Below are positions 1-7,652 of a stretch of 15,792 bases of DNA, piece by piece. Both the position numbers and the translations under genes were made by a program. Within the stretch, counting starts at the first letter, position 1. Every line of letters begins with the position of its first letter. The DNA is from Planctomycetales bacterium. GTDB lineage: Bacteria > Planctomycetota > Planctomycetia > Pirellulales > UBA7805. The DNA is taken from contig WVZU01000328.1 of assembly GCA_011772275.1 (NCBI GenBank), forward strand, positions 1 through 15,792. The letters are read 5' to 3'. The notes under the pieces are model-generated. The model was not told where the DNA came from, did no database searches, and worked only from the letters and a program-made list of their open reading frames with translations.

Positions 1-114
1 ATCAGGTGGCCTGACGTAAGACCCCCGACCAGCGTTGTCAGCGGATCTCGCCACCCGCACGATTCGTCCCGACAGAGCAAGGCAAAGCGAAAGTTGAATC
101 CCGTGCGTGGGATA

Positions 115-146
115 GGGCAGCGCCGCCGGTAGCGGCGGGACTGCCC
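115..146 (+). promoter_or_regulatory. Leader hairpin just upstream of the mfd start codon
   Basis: Six bases (115-120, GGGCAG) pair with 141-146 (CTGCCC), and six more (121-126, CGCCGC) pair with 132-137 (GCGGCG). The loop is five bases (127-131) and there is a three-base bulge at 138-140. The hairpin ends six bases before the ATG at 153 and contains the only purine-rich, Shine-Dalgarno-like stretch (GGCGGGA, 133-139). It could therefore mask the ribosome entry site of mfd. The pairing is seen directly; a regulatory role is inferred. Confidence 0.4.
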
Positions 147-152
147 CTTGCC

Positions 153-3100
153 ATGACGCGTGACGACCGGCCGCCGACGGCCGCCCCACCGCTGGCCGAC
201 CTGGCTGATCGGCTGGGGCGGCATCGCGACTTCGCCGACTTGTTGACCGCGCTGCAACCCGGCGCGAGCGGCACGTTGGACGGGGTCTGGGGGTCGGCCT
301 GCGCGCTGGTGGCGGCCGCGATCGGTTCGGCGGCGGCGGGCCCGCTGGTCGTGGTCTGCCCGGAGGCGGGTCAGGTCGACGATTTTGCCGCCGAGTTTTC
401 GCTGTTCAGCACCAAAACGGTCGCCACGTTTCCTGCCTGGGAATCCGATCCGGGCGAGCGGGTGGTGCACGACGAGGTATTTGGGCAGCGGCTGCGGGTG
501 TTGAAATGGCTGGCAAGCGGGCAGGCTCAGCAGGGAGACCAGCGGCCGGAGGTCGTAGTGACCAGCATTCAGAGCCTGCTGCAGCCGGTCAGCGACCAGG
601 GTGCGCTGCAGGCAGCCACCCGCAGCCTGCAGGTGGGCCAGCAGGTCGACGTCGACCCGCTGATCGGATGGCTGGTGCAGAGTGGGTTGCACCGGACGAG
701 TGCCGTCCAGTTGCCGGGCGAAGTGGCCGCGCGGGGTGGCATCCTCGACATCTTTGCCCCGGACTGGTTCGCCCCGGTCAGGATCGAACTGTGCGGCGAC
801 CACCTGGAATCGATCCGCCGCTTTGACGTGGCGACTCAGCGAAGCACGGCTCAGCTGGACGCCGTCCAGCTCACGGTCCTGGAGGCCGACCGGCCCGCCT
901 CCAGCCACCTGGCCGATTATCTGCCGGGGAACGCCTGGTGGCTGCTGCTGGAACCGGCTCGTCAACGCGAGGAGGCGGGCCACTACCTGCAGCGGACCGA
1001 AAAGCCGCAAGATCATTTCAGCCAGGCCGCGGTGATGCAACGGATCGGTCGCTTTGCCACCCTGACGGCCGAGGCGGTGGCGACGGCGCGGTCGGACTTT
1101 AGCTGTTCGCTGCCGATCCAGTCGGTGGAGCGGTTTAGCGGCGAGATGAGCCGGGTGCGGGACGAGCTGGACGGGCTGGGTTTGCAGAGCCAGATTCACG
1201 TGGTCTGCCTGACGGCGGCCGAGGTCGAGCGGGTGGGTGAGATTCTGGGGGATGCGGCGGCGGCCCGCGAGGGGCGGATGGAACTGCACGTGGGCCGCTT
1301 GAAGACCGGTTTTCGCATCCTCGCGCCCGACGTGGTGGTCATCAGCGGCGGTGAACTTTTCCTGCGGGAGGAGATCCATCGGCCCAGTCATCGTCGCCTG
1401 GGTCGCGCGATCGACAGCTTTACCGAGCTGCGGCGGGGGGACCTGGTCGTCCACCTGGCTCATGGCATCGGCCGCTACCGCGGCACGGAGGTCCTGGAAC
1501 GCGAAAACCTGGTGGAAGAGCACCTGGTGGTCGAGTTTGCCGAGGGGACGAAGATCTTTGTACCGGCATCCAAGATCGGGCTGGTCCAAAAATACGTCGG
1601 GGGCCGCAAGGGCCGGCCGCGGCTGGCCAAGATCGGCGGCAAGCGGTGGGCGCAACAGAAGAGAGCGGCCGAGCGGTCGGTGACCGACCTGGCGGCCGAG
1701 ATGTTGCAGCTGCAGGCCTCGCGTCAATCCCGGCCCGGCATCCGCTTTCCGCTGGACAGCCACTGGCAGCGCGAATTCGACGCCTCGTTTCCCTACCACG
1801 AGACGCCCGACCAGCTGGCCGCGATGGCGGCGATCAAGCAGGACATGTGCCAGGCCCGCCCGATGGACCGCCTCCTGTGCGGCGACGTCGGCTTCGGCAA
1901 GACGGAACTGGCGGTGCGGGCCGCGTTCAAAGCGGTCGACAGCGGCTACCAGGTGGCCGTGCTGGTACCGACCACCATCCTGGCCGAACAACACCTGCGG
2001 ACGTTCCAGGGCCGCATGGCCGAATTTCCCATCGAAATCGCCGTGCTCAGCCGCTTCTGCACCCGCAAGCAGCAGACCCAGACCATCCAGCGGCTGGCCA
2101 CAGGACAGATCGATATTGTCATCGGCACCCATCGACTGGCTCAACGTGATGTCCAGTTCGAAAACTTGGGTCTGGTGGTGATCGACGAAGAGCAGCGGTT
2201 TGGGGTGGAGATCAAGGAACGGCTGAAGCAGCTGAGGCAAACGGTGGACGTGCTGACGATGACCGCCACCCCGATCCCCCGCACCTTGCATCTTTCGCTG
2301 GTCGGCGCTCGGGACATCTCCAACCTGGCCGTGGCGCCCGAAGACCGGCTGGCGATCGAGACCCGCGTCACGCGCTTCCAGCCCGAACTGATTCGCCACG
2401 CGATATTGCGCGAGTTGAATCGCAACGGCCAGATATTTTTCGTCCACAACCGGGTGCAAGACATTCAAAACGTCGCGGCTCACCTGCGCCAGATCGTACC
2501 CGAGGCCAGCATCGATGTCGGCCACGGCCAGATGCCGGAATCCCAGCTGGAACAGGTCATGACCGACTTTGTGGCGGGTCGCTTCGACGTCCTGCTGGCG
2601 ACGACCATTGTGGAAAGCGGGCTGGATATACCCAACGCCAACACGATTTTCATCGACGACGCCGACCGGTACGGCCTGGCCGACCTGCACCAATTGCGGG
2701 GGCGGGTGGGACGTTACAAGCATCGGGCATACTGTTATCTGCTGGTGGACCAGCACAAGCATCTTTCCCCCACGGCCGCTCGACGCCTGCGGGCCATCGA
2801 AGAGTTCAGCGACATGGGTGCTGGCTTTGCGATTTCCATGCGGGACCTGGAGATTCGCGGAGCGGGCAATATTTTGGGGACCCAGCAAAGCGGTCACATC
2901 GCGGCGGTGGGTTACGAGTACTATTGCCAGCTATTGGAGAACGTGATTCGCCAGCAGCGACGCCAGCCGGCGATCCAGCAGCTGTTGGACGTGGATATCG
3001 ACCTGCCGGGCGAGGCCCATTTCCCGGACGATTACATAGCGGACATGCGGCTGAAATTGGACCTCTACCGGCGGCTGGCGCGGGTGACGACCGATGGCGA

Positions 3101-3404
3101 TCTTGAGCAGTTACGGGCCGAGCTAGCGGACCGATTCGGGCCGCCGCCGGCGGTGGCCGAGCGGATGCTGGCGCTGGCCGGCCTGCGGATCGACGCGGCC
3201 GTGTGGGCCGTGCACGCCATCACCAAAGAGCGGCAGTTTGCGGTGCTGACCTACACGGATCGGGCCCGTATCCGCCAGCTGGCCCAGTCCAGCGGCGGGG
3301 TGCTGCGGATCGTGGATGACCAAGCGGCCTATCTGCCGTTGGCCAGCGGGCGGGACGATCCGGACCAGATCATCCAGCAAGTCAAATCGCTGTTGCAGGG
3401 CTAA
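153..3404 (+). CDS. mfd: Transcription-repair coupling factor Mfd
   Basis: Mfd is a DNA translocase that pushes RNA polymerase stalled at DNA damage off the template and recruits UvrA for nucleotide excision repair. The 1083-residue product is full length for the family. The N-terminal third is the UvrB-like module. A CarD-like RNA polymerase interaction domain begins near residue 427 (GDLVVHLAHGIGRYRG). The superfamily 2 motor follows: Walker A GDVGFGKT (577-584), DEEQ box (678-681), MTATPIPRT, the TRG-like segment TTIVESGLDIPNANTIF, and motif VI QLRGRVGR (847-854). The C-terminal TRCF domain carries PDDYIADMRLKLDLYRRLA. The ATG at 153 is the only reasonable start; it lacks a clear Shine-Dalgarno and sits behind a hairpin. 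No frameshift or missing motor motif was seen. The identification is secure. Confidence 0.98.
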   Translation: MTRDDRPPTAAPPLADLADRLGRHRDFADLLTALQPGASGTLDGVWGSACALVAAAIGSAAAGPLVVVCPEAGQVDDFAAEFSLFSTKTVATFPAWESDPGERVVHDEVFGQRLRVLKWLASGQAQQGDQRPEVVVTSIQSLLQPVSDQGALQAATRSLQVGQQVDVDPLIGWLVQSGLHRTSAVQLPGEVAARGGILDIFAPDWFAPVRIELCGDHLESIRRFDVATQRSTAQLDAVQLTVLEADRPASSHLADYLPGNAWWLLLEPARQREEAGHYLQRTEKPQDHFSQAAVMQRIGRFATLTAEAVATARSDFSCSLPIQSVERFSGEMSRVRDELDGLGLQSQIHVVCLTAAEVERVGEILGDAAAAREGRMELHVGRLKTGFRILAPDVVVISGGELFLREEIHRPSHRRLGRAIDSFTELRRGDLVVHLAHGIGRYRGTEVLERENLVEEHLVVEFAEGTKIFVPASKIGLVQKYVGGRKGRPRLAKIGGKRWAQQKRAAERSVTDLAAEMLQLQASRQSRPGIRFPLDSHWQREFDASFPYHETPDQLAAMAAIKQDMCQARPMDRLLCGDVGFGKTELAVRAAFKAVDSGYQVAVLVPTTILAEQHLRTFQGRMAEFPIEIAVLSRFCTRKQQTQTIQRLATGQIDIVIGTHRLAQRDVQFENLGLVVIDEEQRFGVEIKERLKQLRQTVDVLTMTATPIPRTLHLSLVGARDISNLAVAPEDRLAIETRVTRFQPELIRHAILRELNRNGQIFFVHNRVQDIQNVAAHLRQIVPEASIDVGHGQMPESQLEQVMTDFVAGRFDVLLATTIVESGLDIPNANTIFIDDADRYGLADLHQLRGRVGRYKHRAYCYLLVDQHKHLSPTAARRLRAIEEFSDMGAGFAISMRDLEIRGAGNILGTQQSGHIAAVGYEYYCQLLENVIRQQRRQPAIQQLLDVDIDLPGEAHFPDDYIADMRLKLDLYRRLARVTTDGDLEQLRAELADRFGPPPAVAERMLALAGLRIDAAVWAVHAITKERQFAVLTYTDRARIRQLAQSSGGVLRIVDDQAAYLPLASGRDDPDQIIQQVKSLLQG

Positions 3405-3422
3405 ATCGGCCCTGTCTATACT
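3393..3422 (+). promoter_or_regulatory. Weak candidate promoter overlapping the end of mfd
   Basis: TTGCAG (3393-3398) and TATACT (3417-3422) are separated by 18 bases. The -10 box matches five of six consensus positions, but the -35 box only three. It would start transcription about 125 bases upstream of the peptidyl-prolyl isomerase gene. Terminator-like hairpins lie between it and that gene, so attenuation is possible. The support is sequence resemblance only. Confidence 0.25.
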
Positions 3423-3452
3423 CCGCGGCCACTCCGGCACAGCCCAAGGGCG

Positions 3453-3530
3453 GGCGGTCCCCCCTCCGTTGCGCGACCGCCGGGACCTTTTCTGGAGAGC
3501 CACGGACCTGGGTGGGTCCCAGGCCTTTTT
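3453..3530 (+). terminator. Terminator-like hairpins between mfd and the isomerase gene
   Basis: Two structures lie in the 150-base gap after mfd. First, GGTCCC (3456-3461) can pair with GGGACC (3482-3487), followed by TTTT; a competing stem is GGCGGTC (3453-3459) with GACCGCC (3475-3481). Second, CCTGGG (3507-3512) pairs with CCCAGG (3518-3523) around a five-base loop, followed by CC and T5 (3526-3530). The second looks most like an intrinsic terminator, though the stem is only six base pairs before a bulge. Intrinsic terminators are not well characterised in planctomycetes. Confidence 0.4.
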
Positions 3531-3554
3531 CCCAACCGCCCCCAGGGGGATGCG

Positions 3555-4742
3555 GTGACGATGATCAGCAAAACGATCCGCGGCCTGACGGTAACGGCCC
3601 TGCTGGGGTGCAGCGGTCCGGCGCCGCTTGCTGCGCAGGGACCGCTGGCCCACGACCTGCCGGGGGTCGCTCGACCCGGTCCGGCCGGTTTTCCAGCCGG
3701 CTTACCGACGTCCTGGTCGACCCCCGCCCTGCCGCCAGCGGCCGCCCCGCCAACGCCGCAGCTGGTCGAAGCCGCTCAAATCATCGCGCGGGTCGGCGAC
3801 GAAATCATTCAGGCCGGCGACATCACGGCCAGCGTCGACGCGTTGATGGAGGAAAACCGCGATCGGATCCCTGCCGAACACTGGGATCAGCAACGCCAGG
3901 TCTTGATTCAACAATCGCTCAAACGGGCCATCGAAACGAAACTGGTGTTTGTCGACGCCTTGCGGACGATCCCTCCCGAAGCGTTTCCCAACGTGGAAGA
4001 ACAGGTCAACCAGCAGTTCCACAAGGAATACGTCAAAATTCTGATGGAATCCCTGAAGGTGGGTTCCCTGGCCGAATTGGAGACGAAATTAAGCGCCAAC
4101 GGTTCCTCGATCGAGCGGCAGAGGCAGAATTTCCTGGAACGCAGCCTGGCCGCTCAATGGGTGCGGCAAAACACCAAGGACGACCAGCCGATCGGCCACG
4201 ATGAAATGGTTCGGCACTATCAGGAGCACACGAAGGACTACGAGCATCCGGCCAGGGTGAAATGGCAGCAGCTGACGGTCTATGTCAGCGGCCATCCCGA
4301 CAAAGAGTCTGCTTATCAAAAAATCGTCACGATGGGCAACGAGATCCTGATCGAAAAGGCGGACTTCGCCGAGGTTGCCAGACGTCAGTCGGAAGGAGCG
4401 ACGGCCCCGCAGGGTGGCCAGCGCGACTGGACGACCCGCGGTGCCTTGAAATCGAAGTTGTTGGACGAGGCCCTTTTTTCGTTGCCGGTCGGCCGGCTGA
4501 GCCCTATTTTGGAAGAGAAGGACGCTTTTCACATTGTGCGTGTTTTGCAGCGCGAACCGGCTGGCCGTACCTCATTTCGCGACGCCCAAATCGAGATCCG
4601 CGGGAAGATCAAAAACGAGCGGCGGGAGGCGGCCCGCCAGGCGTATTTCGAGCGGTTGCGGAAGGAGATTCGCGTCTGGACGATCTTTGACGATCCGGTG
4701 GCCAGTCGCGAGGCGTTTTCCTCGACGTCGGCGGGGCGCTGA
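3555..4742 (+). CDS. Exported peptidyl-prolyl cis-trans isomerase, SurA/parvulin type
   Basis: The protein (395 residues from GTG 3555, or 393 from ATG 3561) is a predicted cell-envelope folding helper catalysing proline cis-trans isomerisation. It begins with a basic start and a short hydrophobic stretch ending in ALLGC (Cys19), a possible though non-ideal lipobox; signal peptidase I cleavage near the following PLAAQ is the alternative. A Pro/Ala-rich linker (about 45-70) leads into a SurA-N-like helical region (about 72-230) and a PPIC-type rotamase domain (about 231-345) with the family's typical GGQRDWTTRG and LPVGRLSPILEEKDAFHIVRV segments. A charged helical tail follows. AGGGGG at 3544-3549 lies five bases before the GTG and eleven before the ATG, so I kept the GTG. 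The fold assignment is confident; exact substrates are unknown. Confidence 0.88.
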   Translation: MTMISKTIRGLTVTALLGCSGPAPLAAQGPLAHDLPGVARPGPAGFPAGLPTSWSTPALPPAAAPPTPQLVEAAQIIARVGDEIIQAGDITASVDALMEENRDRIPAEHWDQQRQVLIQQSLKRAIETKLVFVDALRTIPPEAFPNVEEQVNQQFHKEYVKILMESLKVGSLAELETKLSANGSSIERQRQNFLERSLAAQWVRQNTKDDQPIGHDEMVRHYQEHTKDYEHPARVKWQQLTVYVSGHPDKESAYQKIVTMGNEILIEKADFAEVARRQSEGATAPQGGQRDWTTRGALKSKLLDEALFSLPVGRLSPILEEKDAFHIVRVLQREPAGRTSFRDAQIEIRGKIKNERREAARQAYFERLRKEIRVWTIFDDPVASREAFSSTSAGR

Positions 4743-5166
4743 TCTGCCGGTTGGCCAACTTTTTCGCAGGTCCCCGCCCCCAAATCGCAAGTCGGCTGGC
4801 GAAAATCCCCGCTGCTCGGCCGCCCGTGGGACCGGACGGGCTGGCGGCCGCGGCCCGACCATGTTTCCTTTTCGCCCCGATCTGCCCCGCCGCCTGGGAC
4901 CCAGCGGCCCTGAGAAACCGCCTATTTCCCCAGGGCGGCTTGTCATCCAGCGGTGGCGAATTGAGAAACGCGGGTCAACTCGTTAAATTGCTTAGCGGGC
5001 GGGCGTTCTCTGACGGGCAAGGACCTGGCAGCAGGGGCCCGGTCGGGAGCGGGCGGGCTTGAGCGGGCTGGCCGGACAGCGGTGCGAAGCCGTTTCCGAC
5101 GCGAACAGTGGTGGACCCACCTGGAAGAACGAGCCCAACGAGGCACTAACCTGCGGGAGCGACTTG
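4743..5166 (+). other. 424-base spacer upstream of gltA: hairpin and possible promoter, no gene
   Basis: No convincing coding region was seen here. The gltA frame stays open back to 5059, but that extension has no citrate synthase resemblance. The stretch holds a GC-rich imperfect hairpin: CGGCCG (4817-4822) pairs with 4845-4850, and CCCGT (4823-4827) with ACGGG (4836-4840). A possible promoter lies at 4961-4989. The spacer separates the isomerase gene from citrate synthase, implying separate transcription. Confidence 0.5.
4961..4989 (+). promoter_or_regulatory. Candidate promoter for gltA
   Basis: TTGAGA (4961-4966, five of six consensus positions) is followed after 17 bases by TAAATT (4984-4989, four of six). 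This is one of the few AT-richer spots in a very GC-rich spacer. It would give a leader of about 170 bases before the ATG at 5167. The call rests on resemblance and position only. Confidence 0.35.
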
Positions 5167-6456
5167 ATGAGCGAGACGGCCAGGCTACAGCTTGGAGATC
5201 AGCATATCGACTTGGCGGTGATCACCGGGACGGAAAACGAACGGGCCCTGGACATCAGCCAGCTGCGAAACACCACCGGCTTGATCACGCTGGACGAGGG
5301 CTACGTGAACACGGGTTCGACGTCCAGTGCGATCACCTACTTGGACGGCGAGAAGGGGATTTTGCGTTACCGTGGCTATGCCATTGAGGAGATTGCCGAG
5401 CACTGCGATTTTGTTGAGACCAGTTATCTGCTGATGTACGGCGAACTTCCCAACGCTGAGCAGTTGCACGATTTTCGCATGTCTTTGCGACGGCATACGA
5501 TGCTGCACGAGGACATCAAGAGTTTTTACAGCGGTTTCCCCCGCGATGCTCATCCGATGGCCAGTTTAAGCGCCGTGGTCAGCGCCTTATCGACCTTTTA
5601 CCAGGATTCGCTCGACCCCCGCGACCCGCGCCAGGTGGAGATCTCTACGCACCGCTTGATGGCCAAGCTGCCGACGATTGCGGCCTTCAGCCACAAGAAG
5701 TCGATTGGCCAGCCGTTTTTTTATCCGCGTAACGACCTGACATACTGCGAAAACTTTTTGAACATGATGTTCGCCGTACCGACCGAACCGCATGAGATCG
5801 ACCCCGATTTCGTCGACGCCGTCAATCTCTTGCTGATCGTCCACGCGGACCACGAGCAAAACTGCAGCACGTCCACGGTGCGGATGGTGGGTTCGTCGGA
5901 TGCGAACCTGTTTGCATCGATCGCGGCTGGGATTTGTGCGTTGTGGGGTCCGCTGCATGGTGGAGCGAACCAGGCCTGTGTGGAGATGCTGGAACAGATC
6001 ATTGCCGACGGCGGTGACATCGGCAAGTATGTCGACATGGCCAAGGACAAGAACAGCGGTTTTCGTCTGATGGGTTTCGGTCATCGCGTTTACAAGAATT
6101 ACGACCCGCGGGCCCGCATTATCAAGGGCGTATGTGACCGGCTGCTGGCGAAAATGCAACGCGTGGATCCGTTGTTTGACGTCGCCAAGGAACTGGAAGA
6201 GGTGGCGCTGAAAGATCCTTATTTTGTTGAGCGGAAGTTGTACCCCAATGTCGACTTCTATTCCGGCGTCGTCTACCGGGCCCTGGGGATTCCGGTACCG
6301 ATGTTTACCGTGTTGTTCGCCATGGGACGGCTGCCCGGCTGGATCGCTCACTGGCTGGAAATGCACTCTTCGCCCAACAAACGCATCCACCGGCCACGCC
6401 AGGTCTACACCGGGTCGAGGACTCGAAAATTTATCCCTGTGGAAAAACGCGCCTGA
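5167..6456 (+). CDS. gltA: Citrate synthase, type II (Gram-negative hexameric type)
   Basis: This enzyme condenses acetyl-CoA and oxaloacetate to citrate at the entry of the TCA cycle. From ATG 5167 the product is 429 residues, close to the 427 of E. coli GltA, and alignable along its length from memory. The catalytic triad is visible: His264 in GPLHGGAN, His306 in GFGHRVYKNYDPRA and Asp363 in NVDFYSG, matching E. coli His264, His305 and Asp362. The ADHEQN block (His229) and the C-terminal MHSSPNKRIHRPRQVYTG are also typical. I chose 5167 because GGGAG (5155-5159) sits seven bases upstream and the conserved N-terminus starts soon after; the frame is open further upstream without similarity. 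The receiver-ATPase gene starts 49 bases downstream and may share the transcript. Confidence 0.97.
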   Translation: MSETARLQLGDQHIDLAVITGTENERALDISQLRNTTGLITLDEGYVNTGSTSSAITYLDGEKGILRYRGYAIEEIAEHCDFVETSYLLMYGELPNAEQLHDFRMSLRRHTMLHEDIKSFYSGFPRDAHPMASLSAVVSALSTFYQDSLDPRDPRQVEISTHRLMAKLPTIAAFSHKKSIGQPFFYPRNDLTYCENFLNMMFAVPTEPHEIDPDFVDAVNLLLIVHADHEQNCSTSTVRMVGSSDANLFASIAAGICALWGPLHGGANQACVEMLEQIIADGGDIGKYVDMAKDKNSGFRLMGFGHRVYKNYDPRARIIKGVCDRLLAKMQRVDPLFDVAKELEEVALKDPYFVERKLYPNVDFYSGVVYRALGIPVPMFTVLFAMGRLPGWIAHWLEMHSSPNKRIHRPRQVYTGSRTRKFIPVEKRA

Positions 6457-6505
6457 TTGCGGGAGGCGGGTGTTTTCGGCGCACCCCGCATCTCGCACCT
6501 CTCTT

Positions 6506-7414
6506 ATGCCACGTATTCTGATCGTTGACGATTCGGCCGCGGACCGGGGGCTGGTGGGCAGCATTCTGAAGGATCTCCCCCACCTGGAACTGGATTACGC
6601 CAACGATGGAAAGGTGGCCCTGGAGAAAATCAACCAGTCGATCCCCGACCTGGTGCTGACCGACCTGGTCATGCCTCATCTGAATGGACTGGAACTGGTC
6701 AAGGCGGTCCGCCAGCTGGATGCGGCGATCCCGGTCGTGCTGATGACCTCCAAGGGCAGCGCCAAGATTGCGACCGACGCCCTGGTGGCCGGGGCTGCCA
6801 GTTACGTGCCCAAGAGCGAGTTGGTGAACAGTCTGACCGAGACGGTCGACCACGTGCTGGCAATCTCGGCTCCTGTCCGGGGCCACAACCGGCTGATGGA
6901 GTCTCTTACTCGTCGTCGCGTCGTGTTCGAACTGCCCAACAGTTCGACGCATATTGCTTCGCTGATCAGCTTTGTTCAGGACCAGGTGGCCTACCTGGGC
7001 CTTTGCGACGAATCGGAACGCATTCGTTTGGGCGTGGCGTTGGAAGAAGCCCTCTCCAACGCGATGTATCACGGCAACCTGGAGGCGGATTCCTGCCTGA
7101 AAGAACACGATGCGGCCGCCTTCGACCGCCTGGTCCAACAGCGGCGGCGGGAGGCGCCGTACTGCGAACGCAGGATTTTGGTTGAGATTAGCATGAGCAG
7201 CGAGGAGGCGGTGGTTGTCATCCGGGACCAGGGCCCTGGTTTCGATCCGAGCTCGTTGCCCGATCCCACCGATCCGGAAAACCTGGACCGGCTTTGTGGC
7301 CGGGGAGTGTTGTTGATGCGAACGTTCATGGACGACGTCCAATTCAGTGCCCGCGGCAACGAGGTGACGATGATCAAGCGTCGCCAGGCCAGCGAGCCAG
7401 CGGCCGCTTCCTGA
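6506..7414 (+). CDS. Response regulator receiver fused to an RsbW-like ATPase domain
   Basis: The 302-residue protein joins two signalling domains. Residues 1-120 form a CheY-like receiver with the acidic pair Asp8/Asp9, phosphoacceptor Asp53 (LTDLVMP), Thr81 and Lys103 all present. From about residue 138 comes a GHKL/HATPase_c_2 domain of the RsbW/SpoIIAB anti-sigma kinase type: N box ALEEALSNAMYHGN (Asn185), G1 box IRDQGPGF (Asp241), and GRGVLLMRTF (G2, 265-274). A charged segment of about 30 residues (192-223) separates the N and G1 boxes. The likely role is phosphorylation-controlled switching of an anti-sigma or serine-kinase activity, but no sigma factor, anti-anti-sigma protein, PP2C phosphatase or sensor kinase lies in the window. 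ATG 6506 places the LIVDD strand at the N-terminus as expected; no Shine-Dalgarno is visible. The frame extends upstream into gltA but is not coding there. Confidence 0.9.
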   Translation: MPRILIVDDSAADRGLVGSILKDLPHLELDYANDGKVALEKINQSIPDLVLTDLVMPHLNGLELVKAVRQLDAAIPVVLMTSKGSAKIATDALVAGAASYVPKSELVNSLTETVDHVLAISAPVRGHNRLMESLTRRRVVFELPNSSTHIASLISFVQDQVAYLGLCDESERIRLGVALEEALSNAMYHGNLEADSCLKEHDAAAFDRLVQQRRREAPYCERRILVEISMSSEEAVVVIRDQGPGFDPSSLPDPTDPENLDRLCGRGVLLMRTFMDDVQFSARGNEVTMIKRRQASEPAAAS

Positions 7415-7459
7415 CGCGGCCGGCAGGCAGGCCTGGCCGGGGCAGCGGCCCCGGCCGCG
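7415..7459 (+). terminator. Strong GC hairpin cluster directly after the receiver-ATPase gene
   Basis: Immediately after the stop codon, CGCGGCCGG (7415-7423) is perfectly complementary to CCGGCCGCG (7451-7459). A second, competing hairpin pairs GGCCGGGGC (7435-7443) with GCCCCGGCC (7448-7456) around a four-base loop AGCG. Both stems are nine uninterrupted pairs and exclude each other because they share 7451-7456. No T tract follows, so this is not a classical intrinsic terminator. It may act in Rho-assisted termination, as an RNA 3'-end stabiliser, or as a switch. Confidence 0.45.
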
Positions 7460-7544
7460 ACCCGCCAGATGGGCTCGGCGGCGGCATCTGCCGGGCGGCC
7501 GTTCGCCCAGTCCAGCCGCCCCGGCGGAGGTTCTGCAAGGACGT

Positions 7545-7572
7545 TTGATGGCCGCATCCCTTGGAGTATAAT
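7545..7572 (+). promoter_or_regulatory. Strong sigma70-like promoter of the solenoid gene
   Basis: A perfect TATAAT (7567-7572) is preceded at 16 bases by TTGATG (7545-7550; four of six -35 positions, TTGA intact). Transcription would start near 7579, giving a leader of about 75 bases before the ATG at 7653. This is the best promoter-like sequence seen in the window and suggests that the downstream gene is expressed independently of the gltA/receiver genes. Confidence 0.6.
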
Positions 7573-7652
7573 GCACAGATAGAGTGCGTTTTCCGGACAG
7601 CAGAAGAGGCCAGCACGAATCGTTCGCCGCCCCGACGCGATGGCGCGGGTAG

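Noticed and set aside
4744..4769. Palindrome GTTGGCCAAC followed by T5 just after the isomerase gene, resembling a terminator
   Set aside because: The palindrome has no loop, so a folded stem would be only about three pairs; too weak to call.
5059..5166. 36-codon N-terminal extension of citrate synthase
   Set aside because: It has no similarity to the family, and the ATG at 5167 has a good ribosome binding site and gives the normal length.
5587..6564. 325-codon open frame on the minus strand opposite gltA
   Set aside because: It is antisense to the conserved catalytic core of citrate synthase and has no recognisable motif.
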